Source: Kineosporia mesophila
GTDB taxonomy: Bacteria; Actinomycetota; Actinomycetes; Actinomycetales; Kineosporiaceae
Length of the DNA stretch: 64,000 nt
Assembly (NCBI RefSeq): GCF_021129235.1
Contig: NZ_JAJOMA010000002.1
Span: 356,808-420,807 of the forward strand
Direction: 5' to 3'
A program made the translations under genes and the position numbers. Of this stretch, positions 9,262 through 23,004 are shown piece after piece; positions within the stretch are counted from its first letter, which is position 1, and each line of letters opens with the position of its first letter. Below the pieces are notes generated by a model that was not told where the DNA came from, searched no databases, and saw only the letters and a program-made list of their open reading frames with translations.

Positions 9262-9906
9262 TCAGGCAGTGGGCTGCGTGGTCGGCGCGACCAGCAACCC
9301 CACCATCGCGTCGACCAGGTGGTCCGACATGGACTGCCAGGTCGGACGTCCACCATCACGCTCGTGGGCCAGGGCCCGCTCGTGCTCGGCGGTGACGTGC
9401 ACGAGCAGCGAGCGGGCCATCTCACTGCGGGTGAGGCGCACCGCCGGCGGCAGGACCGGCAGGGCCCCGGACAGGCCGTTCAGCGCGCGGACCATCGTGG
9501 GGGACCGGACCCCGTCACGGACCACGACCGCGCGCAGCTGCGGATCGGTGAACAACTGCTCGGAGAAGCGGGCGTACCAGGTCGGCGGCCCCAGATCGTC
9601 CAGGTGCCGGGTCAACGGGGTGACCAGGCAGGCCACCCGGTCCCGCAGCGGCGCGCCGTCGCGGCACCGGTCGAGCATGTCCTGCCGGATCACGTCGATC
9701 GGCCCGGCGTGCCGACGGGTGATCGCCGTCAGCAGGTCGGTCTTCGAACCGAAGTGGTAGCTGACCGCGGCCGTGTTGGCCTGCCCGGCCGCCTCACTGA
9801 TCTGCCGGTTGGAGACGGCCGCCAGACCGTGCTCCGCGTAGAGCCGCTCGGCGGCGTCGAGCAGGCGCAGCTGGGTGACGCCGAACTCCTGCGCGACATG
9901 ATCCAC
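9262..9906 (-). CDS. TetR-family repressor
   Basis: 214 residues from a GTG. The N-terminal helix-turn-helix is typical: LRLLDAAERLYAEHGLAAVS, QISEAAGQANTAAVSYHFGSK. The rest is a helical ligand/dimer domain of unknown specificity. It is the last gene of a minus-strand cluster behind the P450 and ferredoxin genes (40 bp downstream of the ferredoxin gene). A second TetR heads the same cluster, so the P450 may be under dual control, or this one may act elsewhere. Confidence 0.88.
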   Translation of the reverse strand: MDHVAQEFGVTQLRLLDAAERLYAEHGLAAVSNRQISEAAGQANTAAVSYHFGSKTDLLTAITRRHAGPIDVIRQDMLDRCRDGAPLRDRVACLVTPLTRHLDDLGPPTWYARFSEQLFTDPQLRAVVVRDGVRSPTMVRALNGLSGALPVLPPAVRLTRSEMARSLLVHVTAEHERALAHERDGGRPTWQSMSDHLVDAMVGLLVAPTTQPTA

Positions 9907-9945
9907 CCTTCATTCTGACGTGAACACCCGGCGATGCACCCGTGA

Positions 9946-10152
9946 TCAGGCCACGGAATCGGGCTCCAGCCAGATGGCCCGGGCCGGGCAGACCGTGATC
10001 GCCTGCTGCACGTCGCCGAGCTGATCGTCGGCCGGCTGCGGCGTGAGCAGCACCGCGACTCCGTCTTCGTCGCGCTGGTCGAACACCTCCTCGGCCGCCA
10101 TCACGCACTGCCCCGAGGCCACGCACCGGTCCTGATCGACGACAATCCTCAT
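9946..10152 (-). CDS. P450-type 3Fe-4S ferredoxin
   Basis: 68 residues. The cysteines CVASGQC (CX5C) and a distal CPARAI fit the short 3Fe-4S ferredoxins that accompany actinomycete P450s; the missing fourth cysteine of the cluster motif is characteristic. It starts 24 bp after the P450 stop, so the two are surely co-transcribed. It should pass electrons from a ferredoxin reductase, not present here, to the P450. Confidence 0.92.
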   Translation of the reverse strand: MRIVVDQDRCVASGQCVMAAEEVFDQRDEDGVAVLLTPQPADDQLGDVQQAITVCPARAIWLEPDSVA

Positions 10153-10176
10153 GTGCCGCTCCTGTCTCGAAAAGCT

Positions 10177-11379
10177 TTACCAGGCCACCGGAAGCTCGTA
10201 GACGCCGTAAACCACACCGTCGTTCTTGAACGGGACAGCGTCGACCGTCGTGGCCAGGCGCAGCGTCGGAATGCGCCGGTAGAGCGTGCTGTAGACCACC
10301 TGGAGCTCGAGGCGGGCCAGCGGCTGGCCGAGGCACTGGTGCACACCGAACCCGAAGGCCACGTGATGACGGGCGTCACGGGTCAGATCGAGGTCGTCGG
10401 GCGCCGCGAACGCCCGGGGATCGCGGTTGCCGAGCTCGTTCGGGCAGATGATTCCCTCACCGGCGCGGATGGTCTCACCCGCGATATCGATGTCTTCGAG
10501 GGCCACACGCCGCCGGCCGTTGTGCGTGATGCTGAGGTAACGCAGCAGTTCCTCGACGGCGCTCGCCACCAGTTTCGGATCGTCGCTCCCGCGCAGCAGG
10601 GCCAGCTGCTCCGGGTTCTGCAGCAGGGCGAGGGTGCCCAGGGCGATCATGTTGGCGGTGGTCTCGTGCCCCGCGATGAGCAGCAGCAAGCCGACCCCGG
10701 CGGCGTCGTCGGGGGTGAGTTCGCCGGCCTCGACCCGGCCGACCAGCATGGACAGCAGGTCGTCACCGGGACGACGGGCCTTCTGGGCCAGCAGATCGGT
10801 GAGATAGCCGCGCACGTTCTGCGCCGCCGCCGCGCGTTCTTCGGGCGGGACCGACAGCCGGATCAGGGTTTTGCTGTTCTGCTGGAAGAACTCGTGATCG
10901 GTGTACGGCACCCCGAGCAGGTCGCAGATCACCAGCGACGGCACCGGCAGGGCGAAGGCCTCGACCAGATCGGCCGGGTTCGGGCCGGCCAGCAGGTCGT
11001 CGATCAGGTCGTCGGTGATCTTCTGGATCGCCGGGCGCATGGCCTGGATGCGCTTGACCGCGAACGGCGCTGTGACCATGCGCCGCAGCCGGGCGTGCTC
11101 CGGATCGTCCTGCACGATGAAGCCGGGCCGACGGTTGCCGACAATCGGTGCGGCCAGCGGGAATCCGTCGCGGAAGACGTCGGCGCTGACCCGCGGATCG
11201 GCCAGCAGCGCCCGCTGTTCCTCGTAGCGGGTCACCAGCCAGTGGGTGGTGCCGTTCCAGATACAGACCTTCGTCAGCGGTGCCTGCTCCTGCTGGTCGT
11301 GCAGCGCGGGCGCGGGATCGAAGGGACAGCGGGCGTCCCGGGCCATCGGATATTGGGGGGTCGTGGTGGTGTTCGTCAT
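10177..11379 (-). CDS. Cytochrome P450 (CYP105-like)
   Basis: 400 residues from ATG 11379, preceded by GAGAGG. All P450 landmarks are intact: the C-helix DDPEHARLRRMV, the I-helix LIAGHETTAN, ExxR in EELLRYL, and the heme loop FGFGVHQCLGQ with axial Cys349. The overall sequence is like the soluble CYP105-type monooxygenases of actinomycetes, which hydroxylate xenobiotics or natural products using a small ferredoxin, encoded next. A 22-bp palindrome sits about 50 bp upstream. The substrate is unknown. Confidence 0.93.
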   Translation of the reverse strand: MTNTTTTPQYPMARDARCPFDPAPALHDQQEQAPLTKVCIWNGTTHWLVTRYEEQRALLADPRVSADVFRDGFPLAAPIVGNRRPGFIVQDDPEHARLRRMVTAPFAVKRIQAMRPAIQKITDDLIDDLLAGPNPADLVEAFALPVPSLVICDLLGVPYTDHEFFQQNSKTLIRLSVPPEERAAAAQNVRGYLTDLLAQKARRPGDDLLSMLVGRVEAGELTPDDAAGVGLLLLIAGHETTANMIALGTLALLQNPEQLALLRGSDDPKLVASAVEELLRYLSITHNGRRRVALEDIDIAGETIRAGEGIICPNELGNRDPRAFAAPDDLDLTRDARHHVAFGFGVHQCLGQPLARLELQVVYSTLYRRIPTLRLATTVDAVPFKNDGVVYGVYELPVAW

Positions 11380-11428
11380 GGGCCACCTCTCGCAACTCTC
11401 AGCGTCGATGCGAATTCTTTGCGTCACC

Positions 11429-11450
11429 ATTTAAACCACGTGATTTAAAT
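11429..11450. promoter_or_regulatory. Palindromic operator before the P450 gene
   Basis: ATTTAAACCACGTGATTTAAAT is a palindrome with a single mismatched pair. It is strikingly AT-rich for this genome and sits between the upstream TetR gene and the P450 start, where a TetR dimer would block transcription. Confidence 0.7.
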
Positions 11451-11462
11451 CGGGCAAGCCGG

Positions 11463-12077
11463 TCATGAGCCCCGGAGGTAGCCGCTCAGCATCGCGACCA
11501 TCTCGGTCTCCAGGTGGGAGGCGTCCACCGGATCGGGAGCCGCGACCAGAAGGTGCACCGAGAGTTCCACGGTGGTCAGCACCAGCTGCGCCGCGGTGGC
11601 GACGTCGGCCACGCGCACCTCGGGGTGCTCGCGCAGCACGGTCTCCAGGCGCTGCGCGGTCTCGCGCTGCACCGTCTCCATCCGGGCGATCAGTTCGCCG
11701 GACCGGGGGGCCTGCTCGATCATCACCTGCAGCAGATGCGGGTCGTGGCGGTGGTTGTCGATGGACGCGCGCACCGTGGCCCGCAGCATGTCCTCCAGAT
11801 CCCTCTGAGCGGAGCCGTTCTCGGTCAGCGCGAGCATCGGGGAGGCGTCCAGGTGCTGGGAGAGCAGTTCGAGCAGGAGCGCGTCCTTGTTCGGGTAGTA
11901 CTGGTAGAGCGACCCGATGGAGATCCCGGCCTGCTCCGCGATCCGGTTGGTGGTGCCGGCGGCGTACCCGTACTCGGCGAAAACGTGAGCAGCCGCGTCG
12001 AGAATGCGCCGGCGGGTCAGCTCGGCGCGCGCCTGGCGGGGCTGTTTCCGCGGTTGGATCGGGGTTTGCCGGGGCAT
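11463..12077 (-). CDS. TetR-family repressor, probably of the P450 operon
   Basis: 204 residues from ATG 12077 (AGGAG upstream; a longer frame to 12137 has none). The N-terminal helix-turn-helix is RRRILDAAAHVFAEYGYAAG, TNRIAEQAGISIGSLYQYYPNK. The C-terminal half is helical, probably ligand-binding. The gene lies directly upstream of the P450 on the same strand, with operator-like palindromes on both sides (11429-11450 and 12124-12135). It may therefore repress both the P450 operon and the divergent siderophore-interacting gene. Confidence 0.9.
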   Translation of the reverse strand: MPRQTPIQPRKQPRQARAELTRRRILDAAAHVFAEYGYAAGTTNRIAEQAGISIGSLYQYYPNKDALLLELLSQHLDASPMLALTENGSAQRDLEDMLRATVRASIDNHRHDPHLLQVMIEQAPRSGELIARMETVQRETAQRLETVLREHPEVRVADVATAAQLVLTTVELSVHLLVAAPDPVDASHLETEMVAMLSGYLRGS

Positions 12078-12123
12078 CGGGTCTCCTGGTCGGGGCGGCG
12101 GCGAAAGCGAGTACCGGTGAGGC

Positions 12124-12135
12124 GAGCAATTGCTC
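12124..12135. promoter_or_regulatory. Palindrome GAGCAATTGCTC in divergent promoter
   Basis: A perfect 12-bp palindrome in the 101-bp gap between the TetR gene (minus) and the siderophore-interacting gene (plus). It is a candidate operator for either promoter. Confidence 0.5.
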
Positions 12136-12178
12136 ATAATTGTGTCATGACCTGCAACTTTACCGAGGCAGGGCCTCG

Positions 12179-12997
12179 ATGATCCCGAAGGTGCGCCTGC
12201 CCGCCGAGCGCCGCATGATCACCCTCGAGGTGCGGTCGGTGCAGCCGCTGTCCGACAGCTTCGTCACCCTCACCCTGGGCGGCCCGGAGCTGAAGCACCT
12301 GCACGTGGCCGGGGACGACCAGGGCGTGCGGCTGTTCTTCCCGCGCCCGGGGCAGCCCGATCTGCGCATGCCCACCCGCAACAGCGAGGCCTGGATCGCC
12401 GAGCTGCTGCTGTGGCCGAAGGCCAGCCGGCCGTGGGTGCGCAACATGACGGTGCGGCGGGTGCGTCCCGAGCAGGACGAGATCGACATCGAGATCGCGG
12501 TGCACGGTGACACGCCGACCTCGACCTGGCTGCGCGCGGCCCAGAAGGGTTCGCCCGCAGGAATTTTTGACATCGGCCTGACCTACCAGCCACCCCCTGA
12601 CGGGTGTCGCCAACTGCTCGTCGGCGACGAGAGTGCGCTACCGGCGATCGCCGCCATCCTGGAGCGGGCTCCGCAGGCCCTCACCGGCGACGCCATTCTC
12701 GAAGTGCCCACAACGGGGGACGTCCGTGAGCACCTGGTCGCGCCGGCGGGGGTGAACGTGCAGTGGGTGGTGCGGGACGATCCCTCCCTGCCCCCGGGAA
12801 ACGTGACCCCGGGAACCCTCGCCCTGGAGGCGGTTCGGTCCGCGAACCTCCCGGCCGGGCCGTGTACCGCCTGGGTGGCGGGAGAGGCGAAACTCGCGAC
12901 GGGTGTCCGCAGGCATCTCGTCAACGACCGGGGTGTGCCCAGGCGGGACATCCACTTCATGGGCTATTGGCGGGTGGGCCGGTCCGCCCCGGGTTGA
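12179..12997 (+). CDS. Siderophore-interacting protein (FAD-dependent ferric reductase family)
   Basis: 272 residues from ATG 12179. The order of segments follows the ViuB/FscN-like siderophore-interacting family: an FAD-binding barrel (SFVTLTLGGPEL; R-P-x-x-R-x-hT-like RPWVRNMTVRRV), then an NAD(P)H-binding half with LLVGDESALPAIAAILE and the C-terminal WVAGEAKLATGVRRHL and YWRVG. These cytoplasmic proteins reduce Fe(III)-siderophores to release iron. No siderophore transporter lies beside it. It is divergent from the TetR/P450 cluster, which hints at shared regulation. Confidence 0.88.
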   Translation: MIPKVRLPAERRMITLEVRSVQPLSDSFVTLTLGGPELKHLHVAGDDQGVRLFFPRPGQPDLRMPTRNSEAWIAELLLWPKASRPWVRNMTVRRVRPEQDEIDIEIAVHGDTPTSTWLRAAQKGSPAGIFDIGLTYQPPPDGCRQLLVGDESALPAIAAILERAPQALTGDAILEVPTTGDVREHLVAPAGVNVQWVVRDDPSLPPGNVTPGTLALEAVRSANLPAGPCTAWVAGEAKLATGVRRHLVNDRGVPRRDIHFMGYWRVGRSAPG

Positions 12998-13027
12998 GGC
13001 CCCGGAGACCTGGCTGCCTCCGGGGCC
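12998..13027. terminator. Bidirectional hairpin terminator
   Basis: 9-bp arms GGCCCCGGA / TCCGGGGCC around a 12-nt loop, between two convergent genes. Confidence 0.65.
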
Positions 13028-13045
13028 CCCGTGGGCGGTGGCCTG

Positions 13046-13630
13046 TCAGTCGGACAGGCTGTCCAGCACGCCGCTCTTGGCGGCTCCGATGAGGTTCGCA
13101 TAGGCAGCACTACCGAGCGTGAGAAGGGGACCTTCAGGATTCTTGCTGTCTCTGATCTGGCGGTCCGAGCCATTCTTCCGCTGCTCGACGCATTGACCGT
13201 CGGAGTTGGATCGGGCCGACTTAACCCAAGGTGTGATCACGTTGCACGCTCCATTGATGACCGACTCATGAAGCGCCGTAATTGCTTCGGCTTCCTGCTC
13301 GGTCTCCAGGTAAAGACCGAAGCGTGAGCCGTACGGCTCGTGAAAGCTCTTCTCCCGCCACCGGGCGGCCATTTCCAGAAGCTTGTCCACATCTTCCTGC
13401 CCAGCCCCGTATTTCTGGCAGAGCGCCCGGATGGTGGTCTCCTTGTAGGGGCCCTGGCCACCCTGGAGGCGCCAGATCGTTTGCCGCGACATGAAACCGG
13501 AACGGTCGAGGTCCATCACGTCGGTTCCGGAGGCTTCGCGGAGCCGGTTGAGTTGTTCGCCGATCCGCCGGCCGACGAATGTGGTGTTGTCCTTCGATCG
13601 CACAGCCCGCGTCCGTGACATGCCGTCCAT
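13046..13630 (-). CDS. XRE helix-turn-helix fused to a DUF397 domain
   Basis: About 194 residues from ATG 13630 (or 191 from ATG 13621). The N-terminal ~80 residues look like the XRE-family partner of DUF397 systems (GRRIGEQLNRLREASG, SRQTIWRLQGGQGPYKETT). Only the beginning of the following DUF5753-type region remains (FGLYLETEQEAEAI). The frame then runs directly into a DUF397 domain (PWVKSARSNSDGQCVE, IRDSKNPEGPLLTLGSAAY). Normally these are two separate genes, a ~280-residue regulator and a ~65-residue DUF397 protein. This looks like an in-frame deletion fusion that keeps the DNA-binding and partner domains and loses most of the sensor domain. Tandem repeats lie upstream. Confidence 0.7.
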   Translation of the reverse strand: MDGMSRTRAVRSKDNTTFVGRRIGEQLNRLREASGTDVMDLDRSGFMSRQTIWRLQGGQGPYKETTIRALCQKYGAGQEDVDKLLEMAARWREKSFHEPYGSRFGLYLETEQEAEAITALHESVINGACNVITPWVKSARSNSDGQCVEQRKNGSDRQIRDSKNPEGPLLTLGSAAYANLIGAAKSGVLDSLSD

Positions 13631-13682
13631 CCTGTCTTGCACGCGGTAACCGGGTAACCGTTTCCGCATCGGGCCGGTGCCA

Positions 13683-13761
13683 GCGATGCGGCTGGCACGG
13701 GCGATGCGGCTGGCACGGGCGATGCGGCTGGCACGGGCGATGCGGCTGGCACGGGCGATGC
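13683..13761. repeat. 18-bp tandem repeat, 4.4 copies
   Basis: Unit GCGATGCGGCTGGCACGG, four exact copies plus 7 bp. It lies 50-130 bp upstream of the XRE-DUF397 fusion gene, so it may affect the promoter. Confidence 0.9.
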
Positions 13762-13783
13762 AGACGACATCGGCGCTATGGGG

Positions 13784-13849
13784 CCTGCCAACTGCGCGCC
13801 CACTACCTGCCGACTGCGCGCCGACTACCTGCCGACTACACGCCGTCCT
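13784..13849. repeat. 22-bp imperfect tandem repeat, about 3 copies
   Basis: Unit CCTGCCGACTGCGCGCCGAC plus TA. The first copy has two differences and the third diverges after 12 bases. It directly follows the 18-bp repeat array. Confidence 0.7.
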
Positions 13850-14048
13850 GGCGGCTCCCATCGCCCCTCAGTGCCCTCCTCCCTCCGCTGGCGCTGAGGG
13901 GCTCACTCCGTGTCGCCATGGATGTGGGCCTGCTGTCGGGCATCTCCCTGTGCAGGTGTCCAACGGGACGATCAGGGACGCGGCCCGGCCCGGCGAGGCC
14001 GGCCCAGAGCGTGCTCCGGATGGCAGGAATCCAGGAATGGCAACGGAT

Positions 14049-14102
14049 GCGTTGTGTACACCTGGTACATCCGGTACCGGATGTACCAGGTGTACACAAC
14101 GC
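14049..14102. repeat. Dispersed palindrome, copy 2 (perfect 54 bp)
   Basis: 27-bp arms with no spacer, reading GCGTTGTGTACACCTGGT... to the central GGTACC and back. It is the most perfect of the three copies and lies between two minus-strand genes. Confidence 0.95.
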
Positions 14103-14135
14103 GAACCTGTTGATCCTCGATCGGGGCGTGGTCGG

Positions 14136-14303
14136 CCTTGCCGGAGGCTGGCGAACCCTTGCCGGAGGCTGGCGAACCCTTGCCGGAGGCTGGCGAACCC
14201 TTGCCGGAGGCTGGCGAACCCTTGCCGGAGGCTGGCGAACCCTTGCCAAAGGCCGGCGAACCCTTGCCGAAGGCCGGCGAACCCTTGCCGAAGGCCGGCA
14301 CAC
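14136..14303. repeat. 21-bp minisatellite, 8 copies
   Basis: Unit CCTTGCCGGAGGCTGGCGAA plus C: five copies of this form, then three variants with AAGGCCGG. Since 21 is a multiple of 3, several frames are open (heptad PEAGEPL or GKGSPAS). No frame has a convincing start or flanking protein, so I treat it as non-coding. Confidence 0.9.
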
Positions 14304-14363
14304 CTTCGTGGTCATCGCCGACGGCAACTTCTCCGTGGACGGTGCGGGGGAAGCAGCTCCGGG

Positions 14364-15239
14364 TCAGAGCCCGAGGTCGGCGAGTGCCAGTTCCCCGAGG
14401 GGCTTCTCGTCCAGCACGTCGCCGACGAGCCGGTGCACGGTCATCGCGTGCAGGGCGGCCAGGGCGGCGCGCGTCGCGGCCGGGGTCAGGTCCGGGTTGG
14501 CCCGCACGAACTCCATCGTCACGTCGAGCACGGCCCGCATCTGGAACCGCAGGCGCCCCTCGCGCAGGCAGGCCCAGGCGGCCTCGTGCATGGCCCGTGA
14601 CCAGATCCCGACGGGCCAGGTCACGGCCGACAACTGTGCCGGGGCGAGGTCGCCGGTGCGCACCCGGTCGATCAGCTCCAGCACCGGCGCGCTGCGCGGG
14701 CCGTAGACCGTCGGGCCGGACTCGAAAATCCCGCTCCCGCCCAGGGCGACGAGGCTGAACGGGGCCCGCAGGGCGCGCACGTGCTCCAGGCCGAGCTCGG
14801 GGCCCGCCCAGTAGGCGGCGACCGCGGCGGCCGCTGCCGCGGCGGAGGCGGGTGCGGCCCCCAGACCCGGCACGGTGGCGACCGGGGCGTCGGGCCAGAC
14901 CGTGGCCTCGGTCGCGACCAGCGCTGCGACCTGCGAGGCGTTGCCGAACCGGCCCGAGGCGATGGCGTCCGCACCGACGGCGGCCCCGCCCTTCAGGGCC
15001 GAGCCGGCGATGCGCAGCGTCTCGGGCATCGTGGGGGAGTTCAGGTCGAGCAGCTGGACCAGGCCCCCGGCGATGCCGGTGGCCTCCTGGTCACGGGCGA
15101 GCCAGGCCCGGCCCAGGGCCGTGGCGCCGTCCTGGGTGATCCGGAACGCGCTGCTGAGCGCCCGCAGGACCGGGGCGGCGGCCGGGTGCGTGGCTGCGTC
15201 GGAAGCGAGCACGGTGGGTGAGGACAAGGTGTACATCAC
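14364..15239 (-). CDS. Hypothetical Ala-rich protein
   Basis: 291 residues, not recognised. It is acidic to neutral, largely helical and Ala/Leu-rich, with an Ala run (APASAAAAAAAVAAYWAG) in the middle and no signal peptide or clear membrane helix. Codon use looks normal and the frame is intact, so it is probably real. The start near 15239 (MMYTLSSPTVLAS) is the longest choice; the second Met is only one codon later. It is flanked by the minisatellite on its 3' side and by the carboxylase terminator upstream. Confidence 0.6.
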   Translation of the reverse strand: MMYTLSSPTVLASDAATHPAAAPVLRALSSAFRITQDGATALGRAWLARDQEATGIAGGLVQLLDLNSPTMPETLRIAGSALKGGAAVGADAIASGRFGNASQVAALVATEATVWPDAPVATVPGLGAAPASAAAAAAAVAAYWAGPELGLEHVRALRAPFSLVALGGSGIFESGPTVYGPRSAPVLELIDRVRTGDLAPAQLSAVTWPVGIWSRAMHEAAWACLREGRLRFQMRAVLDVTMEFVRANPDLTPAATRAALAALHAMTVHRLVGDVLDEKPLGELALADLGL

Positions 15240-15333
15240 TCAAGACCCTGCGGGCCGGACGTGACCGCGGTCAAGGGCGGAGGTGCGTTTGCCGCACCCG
15301 TCGCCACTCTGGGTATCTGAACCCCGGGCTAGC

Positions 15334-15377
15334 CGTGATCATGCGAAGGCTCCCCGGGGAACCTTCGCATGATCACG
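15334..15377 (-). terminator. Strong hairpin after the carboxylase gene
   Basis: A 44-bp near-perfect palindrome (CGTGATCATGCGAAGG... / ...CCTTCGCATGATCACG, centre CCCCGGGG, one mismatch), starting 9 bp beyond the 3' end of the carboxylase gene. Confidence 0.75.
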
Positions 15378-15385
15378 AACAGGTT

Positions 15386-20866
<5,481 letters not shown>

Positions 20867-20991
20867 CGGCTGAGCCTCCCAGAAGCAAAACGAAGGGGCT
20901 CGGCCGTGGTCCGGATCGTGCCCCAGCCTCCACCTTGCTGCGTCGGGGGGTACTTGCGCCATGTGGGGCATCGCGTGGAGCTGGGGCCGGG

Positions 20992-21012
20992 CTTTGTAGG
21001 AACCAAACAAAG
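20992..21012. promoter_or_regulatory. Dyad CTTTGT-N9-ACAAAG upstream of the carboxylase
   Basis: 6-bp arms in the 317-bp divergent gap between the carboxylase and multicopper oxidase genes. The local run is AT-rich. It is a weak candidate operator or promoter element; nothing else stood out in the gap. Confidence 0.3.
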
Positions 21013-21183
21013 ACGTCGGCAAAGGACGACGAACGCACCGGTTCCGGGGCAGCGGGGGAGCCGGATCGACGCTCACCGTAACCTCGCGGTCACCCCGGGA
21101 CGTGCGGGGGTGGGAGCTGATTGACGCAGGAGGAATGATTCGTCCATACTGCGGCCCGTCCAGCGCGTTCTACATCCTCGGGG

Positions 21184-23004
21184 GTGAGCCCGTTGAAGGT
21201 TGAACGGCGTCAGTTTCTTCGTCTCGCGGCCGCTCTCGGCCTGGTGCCCCTGGTCGGGGTCGAGTCGGGCACAGCGGCTCCGGCCGCTCCGGCGCTCCGG
21301 GCCGCCGCGGCCACCCGCATCTCGGGCGCGTCCTACGCGTCCAAGTTCCGCCGCGCCCTGCCCCGCCCGCCGCGCGTCAAGCTGACGAAGGCCGGGTCGA
21401 AGCTCACGGTGGACATCGTGCAGTTCCGCCAGCAGGTGCTCACCGGGTTCCCCACCACCAAGCTCTACGGCTACCGGGTCTCCGGGGGCCAGGCGTCCTG
21501 GCCCGGGGCGACGATCGAGACCCAGGCCGGGCGGTCGATCAAGGTCACCTGGCGCAACAAGCTGCCGGTCGGCACCCGCAAGATCAGCCAGACCGGCGGC
21601 CACCTGCTGCCGGTCGACGCCAGCCTGCTCGACGCGACCACGCTGGCCCTGCCGGCCGGGCAGAAGCCGACGGTGACGCACCTGCACGGCGGGCACACCG
21701 AGTGGCAGAGCGACGGCCACCCCGAGGCCTGGACCACGCAGAGCGGGCGCCGCGGCAAGACCTGGAAGAAGGCCGTCTACACCTACGACAACTCCGGCCG
21801 GGCCGGCGGCACCCTCTGGTATCACGACCACACGCACGGCATCACCCGGCTGAACGTCTACGCCGGGATGGCCGGCCTCTACCTGCTGCGCGACACGACC
21901 GAGAACTCCCTGATCACCCGGCACGTGCTGCCCGCGACCGCGTACGAGCGCGAGATCGTCATCCAGGACCGGGCGTTCACGGACGACGGCCAGCTGTTCA
22001 TGGAGACCGACCCGCCCTCCAGCGGGGGCATCAAGGCGTCCGTCTTCTTCGACTTCATCACCGTCAACGGCGTGCCCTGGCCGGTGCTCGACGTGCAGCA
22101 GCGCAAGTACCGCTTCCGCCTCGTCAACGGCTCCGACTCGCGGATGTACGTGCTGCGCCTCACCGGCGGCGCCTCCTTCCTGGTCGTCGGCAACGACCAG
22201 GGCCTGCTGCGCTCAGCCGTCGCCACCACCAGCCTGCTGCTGGCCCCGGGGGAGCGGTACGACGTGGTGATCGACTTCTCGAAACTCAAGCTGGGCACCA
22301 CGATGACCCTGCGCAACGCCGGGATCGACGGTTCCCTCATGGGTTTCACCAACGCCGCCGGTACCGTCACCAACCGCCCGACGGGTACGTCGTTCGGCGA
22401 CGGGAACCCCGCCGACACCGCGTCCACGGCCTCGATCATGCGCTTCCGGGTGTCGGCCAAACGCTCGAAAGTCGCTGAGGCGACGGTGAAGGCGGGCACC
22501 ACGCTGGGCCGCACCCTGACCTTCCCGAAGTCCACCTTCACCCGCCGGCTCATCATCAACCGGGGCTCCGACGGGCAGGGCCGGGACATGGAGATGCTCG
22601 GCACCCTCGAGGCCGGCACCCTGGAATGGATGGACAAGGCCACCGAGATCGTGCCGAAGGGCCGCACCGAGGTGTGGGAGATCTACAACACCAGCCTGGT
22701 CGCGCACCCGATCCATCTGCACCTGGTGCATTTCCAGATCCTCGACCGGGCCCCGTTCACGTTCACCACGATGTCCATGCCGATGTCCGACGGCGGCACC
22801 GGGGCCATGGTCGACGTCACCGGCCGCGGCACCCGCCGCAAGCCCGAGACGTACGAGCGCGGCCCCAAGGACACCGCGGTCTGCTACCCCGGCGAGGTCA
22901 CGCGCATCATCGCCACGTTCGACCGGGTGGGCAACTACGTCTGGCACTGCCACGAACTGCACCACGAGGACCACGACATGATGCGGCCCCTGCTGGTGCG
23001 CTGA
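21184..23004 (+). CDS. Tat-exported multicopper oxidase
   Basis: 606 residues from GTG 21184; TTG 21193 is an alternative, with GGGGTGAG in front. A twin-arginine signal (ERRQFLRLAAALGLVPLVG) shows export of the folded, copper-loaded enzyme. All copper ligands are present: HLHGGH, WYHDHTHG, the C-terminal HPIHLHLVHF, and the HCHELHHEDHDMM block joining type 1 and trinuclear sites. Three cupredoxin domains fit the length. The sequence is closest in style to CotA/bilirubin-oxidase/phenoxazinone-synthase enzymes, which oxidise phenols or metals with O2. It is divergent from the carboxylase. Confidence 0.93.
   Translation: MSPLKVERRQFLRLAAALGLVPLVGVESGTAAPAAPALRAAAATRISGASYASKFRRALPRPPRVKLTKAGSKLTVDIVQFRQQVLTGFPTTKLYGYRVSGGQASWPGATIETQAGRSIKVTWRNKLPVGTRKISQTGGHLLPVDASLLDATTLALPAGQKPTVTHLHGGHTEWQSDGHPEAWTTQSGRRGKTWKKAVYTYDNSGRAGGTLWYHDHTHGITRLNVYAGMAGLYLLRDTTENSLITRHVLPATAYEREIVIQDRAFTDDGQLFMETDPPSSGGIKASVFFDFITVNGVPWPVLDVQQRKYRFRLVNGSDSRMYVLRLTGGASFLVVGNDQGLLRSAVATTSLLLAPGERYDVVIDFSKLKLGTTMTLRNAGIDGSLMGFTNAAGTVTNRPTGTSFGDGNPADTASTASIMRFRVSAKRSKVAEATVKAGTTLGRTLTFPKSTFTRRLIINRGSDGQGRDMEMLGTLEAGTLEWMDKATEIVPKGRTEVWEIYNTSLVAHPIHLHLVHFQILDRAPFTFTTMSMPMSDGGTGAMVDVTGRGTRRKPETYERGPKDTAVCYPGEVTRIIATFDRVGNYVWHCHELHHEDHDMMRPLLVR

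Noticed and set aside
13631..13861. N-terminal IARASR-repeat extension of the XRE-DUF397 protein
   Set aside because: The extension is the translated 18-bp minisatellite; the domain starts just after ATG 13630/13621 and no start signal is seen further up.
14136..14303. CRISPR-like array
   Set aside because: The units are contiguous 21-bp repeats with no unique spacers, and no cas gene is nearby; this is a minisatellite.
14138..14758. Plus-strand protein with PEAGEPL heptads
   Set aside because: The frame is open only because 21 is a multiple of 3 in GC-rich DNA. It runs antisense into the minus-strand gene at 14364 and has no ribosome-binding site.
15334..15377. Fourth copy of the dispersed palindrome
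   Set aside because: The arm sequence (GTGATCATGCGAAGG) is unrelated to the TTGTGTACACC family; it is an ordinary, if long, terminator hairpin.
20867..21076. 70-residue N-terminal extension of the carboxylase
   Set aside because: Biotin carboxylases begin at the VAIVNRGEAA strand. GTG 20866 has a good GGGAGG site, while the extension has none.
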